NCBI GenBank assembly: GCA_949282385.1
Contig: CASDOP010000005.1
Coordinates: 1 to 64,000 of the forward strand
Length of the DNA stretch: 64,000 nt
Source: an uncultured Clostridia bacterium
GTDB taxonomy: Bacteria > Bacillota > Clostridia > Christensenellales > Borkfalkiaceae
Direction of reading: 5' to 3'
How positions within the stretch are numbered: position 1 is the first letter of the stretch; each line of letters opens with the position of its first letter. Made by a program: the position numbers and the translations under genes. Below, in pieces: positions 36,583 through 44,635 of this stretch. A model generated the notes under the pieces. The model was given only the letters and a program-made list of their open reading frames with translations. It was not told the DNA's origin and made no database searches.

Positions 36583-37137
36583 ATGACGGTAAACGAACTC
36601 ATAAACGAAACGCTCAGGCTGGTCGGCAGAGCGGACGCGGCGGACGACGGCGACGGAGCTACGGATAAGGAAAACATGCGCATCCGTCAGGCGTTGCTGC
36701 TCTGCTTCAATGCCGTCATCGACGAGCTTGCAAGGGGCTACTTTCCGCTGATAACGACGGAAAACCTCGTTTCGGAAGACGGCAAATACATGTTCGGCGA
36801 TTTTTCGCTCACGCCTTACAGAATTCTCAGCGTGAAAAGCGGCGGAAAAAAGGTGCGCTGGCTTCTCAGACCGCAGTACATAGAATGCGATTGCGGGGAA
36901 ATAGAGGTGGAATACGAATATGTCCCCGCGAGAAAGGTCGCCACGGATAAATTCGAGTATCCCGATCCGTCCGTTTCCGTAACGCTCGTAGAATACGGCA
37001 TGGCGTCGGAATATTCGCTTATCTGCGGCGACGCGGAGGGTTGCGCCGCATGGGAAAGCAGATACCGCGCCGAGCTGGACAGATTGCTCTCCGTCCAGCC
37101 CGTAAGGGGGAGAATTCCCCCCAGGAGGTGGCTGTGA
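36583..37137 (+). CDS. Phage head-tail connector (gp4/gp6-like adaptor)
   Basis: 184 residues: an N-terminal helical bundle (VNELINETLRLVGRADAADD; RQALLLCFNAVIDELA) followed by a beta section (YRILSVKSGGKKVRWLL; GEIEVEYEYVPA) and a C-terminal helix. This arrangement and its place after the capsid gene match ring-forming connectors, such as P22 gp4 (166 residues). AAAGGAGG before ATG. Overlaps the next gene by four bases. Confidence 0.65.
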   Translation: MTVNELINETLRLVGRADAADDGDGATDKENMRIRQALLLCFNAVIDELARGYFPLITTENLVSEDGKYMFGDFSLTPYRILSVKSGGKKVRWLLRPQYIECDCGEIEVEYEYVPARKVATDKFEYPDPSVSVTLVEYGMASEYSLICGDAEGCAAWESRYRAELDRLLSVQPVRGRIPPRRWL

Positions 37138-38408
37138 GAATACGCAGGGACAAAAAACTTGTTGCGCCTTCCACTTCGATTAAAAAATTCACTCTCATCG
37201 GCGGCGACGAGGATTACGCCGCCGACTGCTGGGGATTTTATAACGAGGGCAAGGGGCTCGTGTGCGGACCGCGCGTAAAATTGCAGACGAGGTTCGGAAC
37301 TATGCCCGGCACGCCGCTTGCGGTGTATTATTCCTGTCTGTGCGGCGCACTGTATTTCGTTACCGCCGACGGGATTTATCTCACCAACGACGCGGGTACG
37401 AAAACTGCCGAAAAAATATGCGGCGCTCTGTCCGTTCTGCCCTTTTTTATCGACATGTTTATTGACGGCTCGCCCGTTACGTTTATATTTTCGGGCACAA
37501 ACAGGATTGTGTGCGACGGCGCGACTTGCCGCGAATATACCGACGCGCGCAGTTTTTCTGCGGGCGTAATTCATTGCGGAAGGTTTTTCGGCGCGGACGC
37601 CGAAGAGGAAGGCAAACTATGGTGGGCGGCTAGCCATGCGGAGGACTGGACGGAAGGAATTGCGGGCTGCGGCTACACCTATCTTCCGCCCGAAGGCGGA
37701 AAAATTCTTCGGCTTTTCAGTTACGAAGATAGGCTTGTAGCCGTCCGCGAGCAGGGAATAACCATAATCAAGGCGTACGGCGAGCCTCAGCATTACGCCG
37801 TGCAAGACAGCGCTCCCCGCCTCGCCGCAGACGGAATAATCGCGGGGACTTGCGCGCTTGCGGGCGGCAAAATTTTCTTCGCTACGGAGTATGCGCTGTA
37901 TTCTTTCGACGGCAACGCGATTAAAAAGGTCATGCCTTTCGGAACTTATCGGCTATATTCGCCCGAAAACGCCGTCGGCATGGGCGACGTTCTGTATGTG
38001 CGCTGCGTATTCAACGGGTTGAGGTGCGTTCTGGGCTACGACTGCGCGAACGGCTCTAAGTGGATTAGTTACACCCTTTGCACCTGCCTTTGCGTGTGCG
38101 ACGACGGCGTGTACTTTTTCAGTAAGCTCAGTGTTTACATGCTCGATCGTTCGGAGCGCGACGTGGGGTCCTGGACTTCCCGCCAGATAGATTTCGGCAC
38201 GGGCGCGGACAAGCGGCTCAGAAAGATTTATGTCAAGGGCGACGGCACTATCGGCATAAACGTCATTTGCGACGGTACTACGAGGAACTATATGGGCGCG
38301 GGCTGGCACGCCATCGGCATGTGCGGCAAGAGTTTTTCTTTTTCCATTTCGTCCAACGGCAGCCTGGAAGAGCTGATTGCCGAAGTGGAGGTGCGCAATG
38401 GAATTTGA
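37134..38408 (+). CDS. Putative phage tail-hub / DNA-stabilisation protein (beta-propeller)
   Basis: 424 residues from GTG 37134, which has AGGAGG seven bases upstream; the open frame reaches up to 37041 without a site. The body repeats short beta blades (LYFVTADGIYLTND; LLFSYEDRLVAVREQGITII-like; ALYSFDGNAIKKV; GVYFFSKLSVYML). This gives a propeller-like pattern as in P22 gp10 and related short-tail proteins. Order (after the connector) and length (gp10: 472) support the comparison. No enzymatic motif. Function is inferred from position and pattern. Confidence 0.58.
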   Translation: MRIRRDKKLVAPSTSIKKFTLIGGDEDYAADCWGFYNEGKGLVCGPRVKLQTRFGTMPGTPLAVYYSCLCGALYFVTADGIYLTNDAGTKTAEKICGALSVLPFFIDMFIDGSPVTFIFSGTNRIVCDGATCREYTDARSFSAGVIHCGRFFGADAEEEGKLWWAASHAEDWTEGIAGCGYTYLPPEGGKILRLFSYEDRLVAVREQGITIIKAYGEPQHYAVQDSAPRLAADGIIAGTCALAGGKIFFATEYALYSFDGNAIKKVMPFGTYRLYSPENAVGMGDVLYVRCVFNGLRCVLGYDCANGSKWISYTLCTCLCVCDDGVYFFSKLSVYMLDRSERDVGSWTSRQIDFGTGADKRLRKIYVKGDGTIGINVICDGTTRNYMGAGWHAIGMCGKSFSFSISSNGSLEELIAEVEVRNGI

Positions 38409-38892
38409 CATAATTAATCTCAGTGCGGAGGAAGTGCAGGCGCTCACCACCGTGCAGCTCAAACTTCTTCGCACGGCGCAGCAGAAAAAGAACGCTCTCG
38501 AGCATGAAATGCGGCAGGAGCTTGAAGTTTACAGGTGCCTGTGCTACACAAACAACGTTTTCCGTTCTTCGCTGTATGAAGACAAAAAGGCGGAACTTGA
38601 GCAGGAGTATGAATATCAGGTTGAAATTCTGAGGGAACAGCTCATTTTCAACATGAGCCTCAACGAACCTACCCACGACGGCGAAACGGGCGACGACGGC
38701 GGCGACGATACGGCGTATATTGTCGACTATGAACTTTCCTATCTCGAAAGATACATCATAGTGAGGGACTATTACATGTCCATAGAGGACCCCGCGGAGC
38801 GAATGGCGCTGTACACCGCGGACGAAGTGGCGAAGCAGTATCTCGGCAGCTATTACAGCACTCTTTACAATTATCTCGGCACTTATGCCTGA
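38398..38892 (+). CDS. Coiled-coil protein at the end of the phage cassette
   Basis: 164 residues from ATG 38398 (GGAGG upstream), overlapping the preceding gene by eleven bases. Residues 10-90 are a long helix rich in Gln, Lys and Glu (LKLLRTAQQKKNALEHEMRQ; ELEQEYEYQVEILREQL), followed by an acidic Gly/Asp turn and a Tyr-rich helical end. By position it could be a tail needle or plug (compare P22 gp26), but sequence alone does not show it. Confidence 0.6.
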   Translation: MEFDIINLSAEEVQALTTVQLKLLRTAQQKKNALEHEMRQELEVYRCLCYTNNVFRSSLYEDKKAELEQEYEYQVEILREQLIFNMSLNEPTHDGETGDDGGDDTAYIVDYELSYLERYIIVRDYYMSIEDPAERMALYTADEVAKQYLGSYYSTLYNYLGTYA

Positions 38893-38922
38893 ATTATCGG
38901 CGATTATGCCTGAATAATTTGC

Positions 38923-38960
38923 GGGCGGGCGGTCTTTCGACCGCCCGCCCTTGCATTTTT
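38923..38960 (+). terminator. Terminator of the phage cassette
   Basis: Perfect 12-bp stem GGGCGGGCGGTC / GACCGCCCGCCC with TTTC loop, then TTGCATTTTT. Confidence 0.82.
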
Positions 38961-38983
38961 GCGGCTCGCGCACGCGCTTTTGC

Positions 38984-39012
38984 TTTACTTTTGACTGAAA
39001 ATATTTTATAAT
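38984..39012 (+). promoter_or_regulatory. Promoter placed directly at a start codon
   Basis: TTTACT 38984-38989, 17-bp spacer, TATAAT 39007-39012. Only seven bases separate the -10 box from ATG 39020, so the transcript should start at or next to the start codon. Confidence 0.72.
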
Positions 39013-39019
39013 TGACGGT

Positions 39020-39892
39020 ATGAAGATTGCCGACGGATGGAAAGACTATAAAATAATCGCCACGGGCGACGGAATGAAGCTCGAACGCTGGGGCGAAGTG
39101 TGCCTGCTGCGCCCCGACCCTCAGGTCATATGGAAAAGCGCCGCCGACCTCTATTCCTACCCCGGCATACACGCCGTCTACCGCCGCAGCGAGCGCGGAG
39201 GCGGAGCGTGGGAAAAGCGCAAGCCCTTCCCCGAAGAATGGACGGTGAGCTATAAGGATCTGCGCTTCAAGGTCAAGCCCATGGGATTCAAGCATACGGG
39301 ACTTTTCCCCGAACAGGCGGTAAACTGGGACGCGATGCGCGCCCTCATAGAAAAGGAAAAAACTGCCCGCGGCGGAAAAATAAAGGTGCTTAACCTGTTC
39401 GCTTACACGGGCGGAGCTTCGGTTGCGTGCGCCAAATCGGGCGCGGAAGTCGTCCATGTGGACGCCGCAAAGGGCATGGTCGAGCGCGCGGGCGAAAACG
39501 CCGCGCTTTCCTCGGTCAATTCGGGCATACGCTACATAATAGACGATTGCTCCAAATTCGTTGCGAGGGAAATACGCCGCGGCAACAGGTACGACGCCAT
39601 AATAATGGACCCGCCCAGCTACGGCAGAGGTCCTGGCGGAGAGATGTGGAAGATTGAAGACAGCCTCTTCGACTTCGTTTCGATGTGTACGAAGGTGTTG
39701 GTCGAAAATCCTCTCTTCGTGCTGATAAACAGCTACACTACTGGGCTTCAGCCCTGCGTGATAAACAATATTTTAACTCTTACGATGAAGGGCTTAGAGG
39801 GCGACGTGCAGTCCTACGAAGTGGGCATTCCCACCGAAGAAGGCATTCCTCTGCCCTGCGGCGCGAGCGGACTGTTCGTGGGAAAGCGCTGA
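39020..39892 (+). CDS. Class I SAM-dependent methyltransferase, RlmI-like
   Basis: 290 residues. The Rossmann methyltransferase domain shows NLFAYTGGASVACA (motif I), HVDAAKGMVERAGENA (acidic end of motif II) and the catalytic-type IIMDPPSYGRGPGGE motif of COG1092 rRNA cytosine methyltransferases. The N-terminal beta segment (LERWGEVCLLRPDPQVIW) replaces the PUA domain of RlmI. The enzyme probably methylates 23S rRNA, but the target base is not certain. No ribosome site precedes the ATG, and the promoter abuts it (leaderless candidate). Followed 13 bases later by a pseudouridine synthase gene, so the two form an RNA-modification operon. Confidence 0.86.
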   Translation: MKIADGWKDYKIIATGDGMKLERWGEVCLLRPDPQVIWKSAADLYSYPGIHAVYRRSERGGGAWEKRKPFPEEWTVSYKDLRFKVKPMGFKHTGLFPEQAVNWDAMRALIEKEKTARGGKIKVLNLFAYTGGASVACAKSGAEVVHVDAAKGMVERAGENAALSSVNSGIRYIIDDCSKFVAREIRRGNRYDAIIMDPPSYGRGPGGEMWKIEDSLFDFVSMCTKVLVENPLFVLINSYTTGLQPCVINNILTLTMKGLEGDVQSYEVGIPTEEGIPLPCGASGLFVGKR

Positions 39893-39905
39893 AACAGGTG
39901 AAAAA

Positions 39906-40595
39906 ATGGAAGAAAAAGATCTTGTAATTTTACACGAAGACAACCACATAATTGTCGTTCTGAAGCCGCAGAACGTGGCTTGCTGTCCCGACGAGAGCGG
40001 CGACGACAACCTTTTCGACTGCGTAAAGCGCTACATCAGGACGACCTATTCCAAACCGGGAAACGTCTATCTCGGTCTCGTTCACAGGCTGGACAGACCT
40101 ACGGGCGGCGTAATGGTCTTTGCCAAGACTTCCAAGGCGGCGGCAAGACTTTCCGAACAGATGAGAACGGGCGGCTTTGAAAAGCTGTATTTCGCCGTTT
40201 TGTGCGGCGTACCCGCAAGAAGGTCTGCCACGCTCGAAAATTACCTCAGAAAAAACTCGCTCAACAACATGGTTTACGTCTGCACGCAGACGGAGGAGGG
40301 CGCAAAGTTCGCCTCGCTCGACTATAACGTCGTAGAAGACAACGGTCAGCTCAGCCTCGCCGAAGTGCGCCTGCACACGGGCAGAACGCACCAGATAAGG
40401 GTGCAGATGGCGGCTATAAACTGTCCGCTCTACGGCGACATGCGCTACGGCGGCGAAAAAGCCGTTAAGGGCAAGCTTGCTCTCTGGGCGTATTCTTTGA
40501 GGTTCACTCACCCCACCACGGGCGAAAAGCTGCGCTTCGAGATAGAGCCTCCCGTGGACGAAAAGCCCTGGAACAACTTTCAGATTAAAGTCTGA
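39906..40595 (+). CDS. RluA-family pseudouridine synthase, no S4 domain
   Basis: 229 residues, only the catalytic domain. The catalytic Asp is in HRLDRPTGGVMVFAKT (near residue 64). Further motifs are KLYFAVLCG and HTGRTHQIRVQMA, with YGDMRYGG near the end. RluA-type enzymes isomerise uridines in rRNA or tRNA. The lack of an S4 domain is common in the RluC/TruC-like small members. AGGTG-type site before ATG. Cotranscribed with the methyltransferase. Confidence 0.9.
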   Translation: MEEKDLVILHEDNHIIVVLKPQNVACCPDESGDDNLFDCVKRYIRTTYSKPGNVYLGLVHRLDRPTGGVMVFAKTSKAAARLSEQMRTGGFEKLYFAVLCGVPARRSATLENYLRKNSLNNMVYVCTQTEEGAKFASLDYNVVEDNGQLSLAEVRLHTGRTHQIRVQMAAINCPLYGDMRYGGEKAVKGKLALWAYSLRFTHPTTGEKLRFEIEPPVDEKPWNNFQIKV

Positions 40596-40637
40596 AATGG
40601 ATTTTTTGTGAAAATCGCCTTTGATTTTTCAAATTGA

Positions 40638-40666
40638 TTGACAACGCGATTATATTATTGTATTAT
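40638..40666 (+). promoter_or_regulatory. Promoter of the surface protein gene
   Basis: TTGACA 40638-40643, 17-bp spacer, TATTAT 40661-40666; leader of about 75 nt. Confidence 0.82.
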
Positions 40667-40746
40667 TTGCAATGTACGCGCGGGAAGCGTGCGCGCAGAA
40701 AATGCGCAGGCATGCCGCGCCAATAACCAAAAGGTTCAGTATATTT

Positions 40747-43140
40747 ATGAAAAAAATCAGACATTCCTTGATTGCTGCCGCAGCGGTTTGCGCGCTCGCG
40801 GCTTCTGCAATGGCAGTCACCACGGTGGCTGCGGCAGACGAATACAGAGAGGTTACGCTCACCGGCACAAACGTGTTCTATGCGGGCGTAAGCGGAGCCA
40901 AAATTTCAGTAACGAGGCTGGAAGACGCCTCGGCTGAGGGCGGCTACCGCGATTACACCCTCTTCGAGATGGGCGCAAACCAGACGGTTACGTTCCGTAA
41001 AAATCTCGCTTACAACTGGTATTCGTCGGGCGAGGACGGCACTGTAGAAAACAAAAAGTTCAGCATGTCCGTCGGCTTCGAGGATTTGAATTTTGAAAGC
41101 TATACAATCAAATTCCAGTCTCAGCAGTATTCCAAGACCGAGGACGGCGTCAGCGAAAATTGCCTTATCTTCAAACCCTCGGATGACGGTCAGGCTCTCG
41201 AACTGTACATTTCCGAAAGCGAAGACATTTCCGACGGTCAGACGCCTTCGGTTACCCTCGACGATTATCTTAAAGTCAATTTCTCGTTCGGCGATTACGT
41301 CGGCGGTGATTACAGCATTCTGGTAAACGGCGAGAAAAAGGGCGAATTCGTCAACGTCAGAGAAAATTATGCGTCCTATGTTTCCTCGGGTTCGTCGGCG
41401 GCTACGCCCATAATTTTCAGCGCTGAATTTGCGGAAGACGCCGAAAAGAGCGCTTCCTGCGGCATGATAATGTACGAACTCAACGGACAGAGCTTCGAAG
41501 TGTTCGACGCTCGCGAGAGCGACGGCGTAGTTTCTGGCGGCGTCATTCACGACGATTGCGCGCCCGTCGTCTGCCTCAATTCCAACCTCAACTACCTCGA
41601 ATACGGCGGTTCGATAGATATTGACTATAAGGTAATAGACGTAGTCGCGTCCTCACCCAGGTCGACGCTCAGCTATTATGTGCTCACCGCAGAACAGTTC
41701 AACGACGTCGATTTCGATTACGAAAACACCTCGTCGGACGCAAAACTTTTCACCGAAGTTACCACTTCGATGGACGTCAAACTTCTGCGCGACAGCAACA
41801 CATATGTCCCCAACCTCGACGAAACCAATCAGGAAGTCGAAAGGATTGACGGTTACAGAACTTACGGACTTGCAAAGGTCTGCCTGCTCGTCAAGGATAC
41901 CACGGCTTCCAACGCCCGTCAGGATTACGTCTTCCTCGACTGGTACGTAAACGACAGTTACAAGCTCAATCTTTCCGACATCGAAGCGGGCAAAGCCGAC
42001 GAAGACTTCATCAGAATAGTCGAAGACGAACGCGGCGCTACTTACGGCGTTGAAAACGGCAACGAAATAACCACTCTCGAAGAATACAAGGCGCGAATTC
42101 AGAGCATAGAAACGCAATATCAGGCGGCAATCGACGCGGCTGTCGCAGAGCAGTACCCCGACGGCGTTTACGCAGGTTCTTCAAAGAATTTCTATCTGCC
42201 CGATTTCTCGGGATATATTACCGATAACCTCGGCGGATACACCGACCTGACCTATCGCATTTATTACAGGGCAAGCGCGACGAGTTCGACGTCTTCGCTC
42301 GCATATAACAATCTTGCGCTTCCCCTTACCGAAGCGGGCGTAACCTATCGCTTTACGATATTCGCCACCGACGAAGCGGGCAACGAAATGTACTATCCCA
42401 CCGATGAAGCGGGTTACCTCGAACACAAGTCGATAACCACCGACGACATTTGGGACGACGACTTCAGCGAGCTGTTGCCTTTCTTCGAAATAACTGTGTC
42501 CTATAAATCCGCCACGGTAGAAACGCCCGGCGTTCAGTCGATAGGATACGTCGGTTCTGCTTACAACGACATTTCCTTCGAAATAGACGGCGTTTCCGGT
42601 ACTTATACCACAACTTATTATCTCTATATCCTCAACCGCGACGCGATGTTCGACGAAACGGGCATAGACCTCACTTACGACGAAGTCATCGAAAATATCG
42701 ACGCTCTTTTCTTCAACACCTACAGATCGGGCGTAAATACCAGACAGTATTTCACCGCCGTTCGCGCAGTATCCTCGCTTACCGAGGGGGATGCGGATTA
42801 CGATAAATTTGCCGATTACGCCTGGGACCCCAACAACGTAACTTTTGTTCCCCAGTCGCCTTCCGAATTCTATGTCGTCCGCCTCGTGCTGAAGGATACG
42901 GGACTTTCCAACGCCTCGACTGACAGTTTCCTCGTCGTCCGCGCGTCGGCGAGAGCGAATTCCATCTACGGCGAAGATAACTGGCTGAGCAACAACATCG
43001 CCTCGATAGTTCTCTTCTGCGTTGCGGGCGTATGCTTCATAGCGCTTGTCGTTCTCATCATTGTCAAACCCAAGGATAAGGGAGACATCGACAAAATCGA
43101 AGTTGCGGAACCCAAGAAAAAGAGTAAAAAGATTAAATAA
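40747..43140 (+). CDS. Large secreted protein with C-terminal membrane anchor
   Basis: 797 residues. Signal peptide MKKIRHSLIAAAAVCALAAS with cleavage near VAA-ADE. The long extracellular part is beta-rich with repeated Ig/jelly-roll-like stretches (CAPVVCLNSNLNYLEYGGSI; YRFTIFATDEAGNEMYYPTD). A C-terminal helix (IVLFCVAGVCFIALVVLIIV) and a Lys-rich tail (PKKKSKKIK) complete it. No LPXTG signal. The layout (signal, exodomain, helix, basic tail) repeats that of the proteins at 28583 and 30699. Function unknown, probably cell-envelope structure or sensing. Very regular codon use suggests high expression. Confidence 0.72.
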   Translation: MKKIRHSLIAAAAVCALAASAMAVTTVAAADEYREVTLTGTNVFYAGVSGAKISVTRLEDASAEGGYRDYTLFEMGANQTVTFRKNLAYNWYSSGEDGTVENKKFSMSVGFEDLNFESYTIKFQSQQYSKTEDGVSENCLIFKPSDDGQALELYISESEDISDGQTPSVTLDDYLKVNFSFGDYVGGDYSILVNGEKKGEFVNVRENYASYVSSGSSAATPIIFSAEFAEDAEKSASCGMIMYELNGQSFEVFDARESDGVVSGGVIHDDCAPVVCLNSNLNYLEYGGSIDIDYKVIDVVASSPRSTLSYYVLTAEQFNDVDFDYENTSSDAKLFTEVTTSMDVKLLRDSNTYVPNLDETNQEVERIDGYRTYGLAKVCLLVKDTTASNARQDYVFLDWYVNDSYKLNLSDIEAGKADEDFIRIVEDERGATYGVENGNEITTLEEYKARIQSIETQYQAAIDAAVAEQYPDGVYAGSSKNFYLPDFSGYITDNLGGYTDLTYRIYYRASATSSTSSLAYNNLALPLTEAGVTYRFTIFATDEAGNEMYYPTDEAGYLEHKSITTDDIWDDDFSELLPFFEITVSYKSATVETPGVQSIGYVGSAYNDISFEIDGVSGTYTTTYYLYILNRDAMFDETGIDLTYDEVIENIDALFFNTYRSGVNTRQYFTAVRAVSSLTEGDADYDKFADYAWDPNNVTFVPQSPSEFYVVRLVLKDTGLSNASTDSFLVVRASARANSIYGEDNWLSNNIASIVLFCVAGVCFIALVVLIIVKPKDKGDIDKIEVAEPKKKSKKIK

Positions 43141-43158
43141 TAACGCATAGCGTCAATT

Positions 43159-43192
43159 AAGGCGGAGCCTCGTGCAGGCTCCGCCTTTTTTT
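43159..43192 (+). terminator. Terminator after the surface protein
   Basis: Stem AAGGCGGAGCCT / AGGCTCCGCCTT and seven T. Confidence 0.9.
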
Positions 43193-43281
43193 GCGGGCGC
43201 GGCAAAGCGTCGTCCATTGGGGAAATATGTATTTTTATAAAAAAAATATGCATTCGAACGCCTCATATACAAAATTAACCA

Positions 43282-43310
43282 TTGACAACTTATAATTTTC
43301 AATGTAAAAT
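43282..43310 (+). promoter_or_regulatory. Promoter of the GGDEF gene
   Basis: TTGACA 43282-43287, 17-bp spacer, TAAAAT 43305-43310. Confidence 0.78.
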
Positions 43311-43362
43311 ATATAGAGGATATACTTTAATTGTAGGTTATTTCAGCTGCATTGGGTAAAAA

Positions 43363-44475
43363 ATGACTAACGGTGCGCACAACGTTAAACAATTTGAATA
43401 TTTTGCCGACCGCGACCTGTCCCACGCATTCGATTTGCAGACGGGTGTTCTGAAGCGCGAAGAAATTATCGGCTACGTGAGTTATCTCATTTCGAAGAGC
43501 ATACCTTTTACTTTCGGCATAGCCGACATAGATAACTTCAAGACGGTAAACGATACCTACGGACACGTCCGCGGGGACGTCGCGCTTTCGGCAATGGCGG
43601 AATACCTCTGCGAAAAATTTGACGGCATAGGCGTAGTGGGCAGATACGGCGGCGACGAGTTCATGCTCGTTCTGGAGGGTTATTCGGAGTATAAGGACGT
43701 CTGGACGGTTGCTCATTCCGTGAATATGGATATAGGCAAAGTCAGGGCGGAGGGCTGCAAGGGACTTTCCATGACTATCACCATGGGCATGTGCCGCTAT
43801 CCTCACGACGCGGCAAACTTCAGCGAGCTGCTCGCCCTTGCGGACAAGGCGCTTTACCGCGGCAAGATGAAGGGGCGCAACTGCTTCATAATTTACCTTG
43901 AAGAAAAGCACAAAAACATCGACATAAACGACGCCTTGGAGCGCAGATATTCAAGTACTCATCTCTGTTCGAGAGTGTTCTCTTATCTGACTTCGTCAAA
44001 AGATATGTGCGCGGGAATACAGACGCTGTTCCATAAAATCGTCGCATATTTCATGGTCGACCACATCTGCATAGAAACGCGCAAAGGCACGCGCTTTCAT
44101 GTCATTCACAGACTGTCCAAAGTGCGCGATTTTTCCAAGCTCGATTACGACGAAATAAATAACCTTCTCAACAACGCCGGGCTTGCTTATTTCAATAAAA
44201 TTTCCAACCTGCGCGAAGAAGATTACGGTCCCGTAATAAAACAGCTTCAGCAAACTCAGGTAAGTTCGGGCGTTTACTGCAAAATTTCCGCTTTCGGCAA
44301 CGAATACGGCTTTATAAGGGTAGACATGACGGACACTGCAAGAATATGGCAGCAGGACGATCTGAACGTGCTTGTCATTGCCGCAAACACCATAGGGCTT
44401 ATGCTCTATTACCAGAATAAAACCATAGACGGGCTGCCCGAGTGCAAGCCTATTTTGGTCGGCGGAGAGGATTAG
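43363..44475 (+). CDS. Diguanylate cyclase with C-terminal sensor-like domain
   Basis: 370 residues. GGDEF domain at about 25-180: DIDNFKTVNDTYGHVRGD (metal and base contacts), the intact active site RYGGDEF near 94-100, and ADKALYRGKMKGRNC at the end. The inhibitory RxxD site five residues upstream of GGDEF is absent (FDGI there), so feedback inhibition by c-di-GMP is unlikely. The rest (about 195-360) looks like a degenerate GAF-type domain (DMCAGIQTLFHKIVAYFMVD; AANTIGLMLYYQNK). Sensor domains usually precede GGDEF, so the order is reversed. No membrane segment. Makes c-di-GMP in the cytoplasm. Confidence 0.88.
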   Translation: MTNGAHNVKQFEYFADRDLSHAFDLQTGVLKREEIIGYVSYLISKSIPFTFGIADIDNFKTVNDTYGHVRGDVALSAMAEYLCEKFDGIGVVGRYGGDEFMLVLEGYSEYKDVWTVAHSVNMDIGKVRAEGCKGLSMTITMGMCRYPHDAANFSELLALADKALYRGKMKGRNCFIIYLEEKHKNIDINDALERRYSSTHLCSRVFSYLTSSKDMCAGIQTLFHKIVAYFMVDHICIETRKGTRFHVIHRLSKVRDFSKLDYDEINNLLNNAGLAYFNKISNLREEDYGPVIKQLQQTQVSSGVYCKISAFGNEYGFIRVDMTDTARIWQQDDLNVLVIAANTIGLMLYYQNKTIDGLPECKPILVGGED

Positions 44476-44496
44476 TCGATAACAATAAAAAAATAT

Positions 44497-44531
44497 ATCG
44501 CGAAGTTTATGCTGCTTCGCGATTTTTTTTG
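44497..44531 (+). terminator. Terminator after the GGDEF gene
   Basis: ATCGCGAAG (44497-44505) with CTTCGCGAT (44515-44523) and eight T. Confidence 0.88.
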
Positions 44532-44550
44532 CTCAAAAAGTGTATAGTCC

Positions 44551-44579
44551 TTGCATTTTTACACAATATCTGGTACAAT
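44551..44579 (+). promoter_or_regulatory. Promoter of the topoisomerase operon
   Basis: TTGCAT 44551-44556, 17-bp spacer, TACAAT 44574-44579. Confidence 0.72.
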
Positions 44580-44635
44580 AATGAAAATAATGTACAATGG
44601 GTGTGTAGTATGCACACATCGGAAACGGAAGCAAC

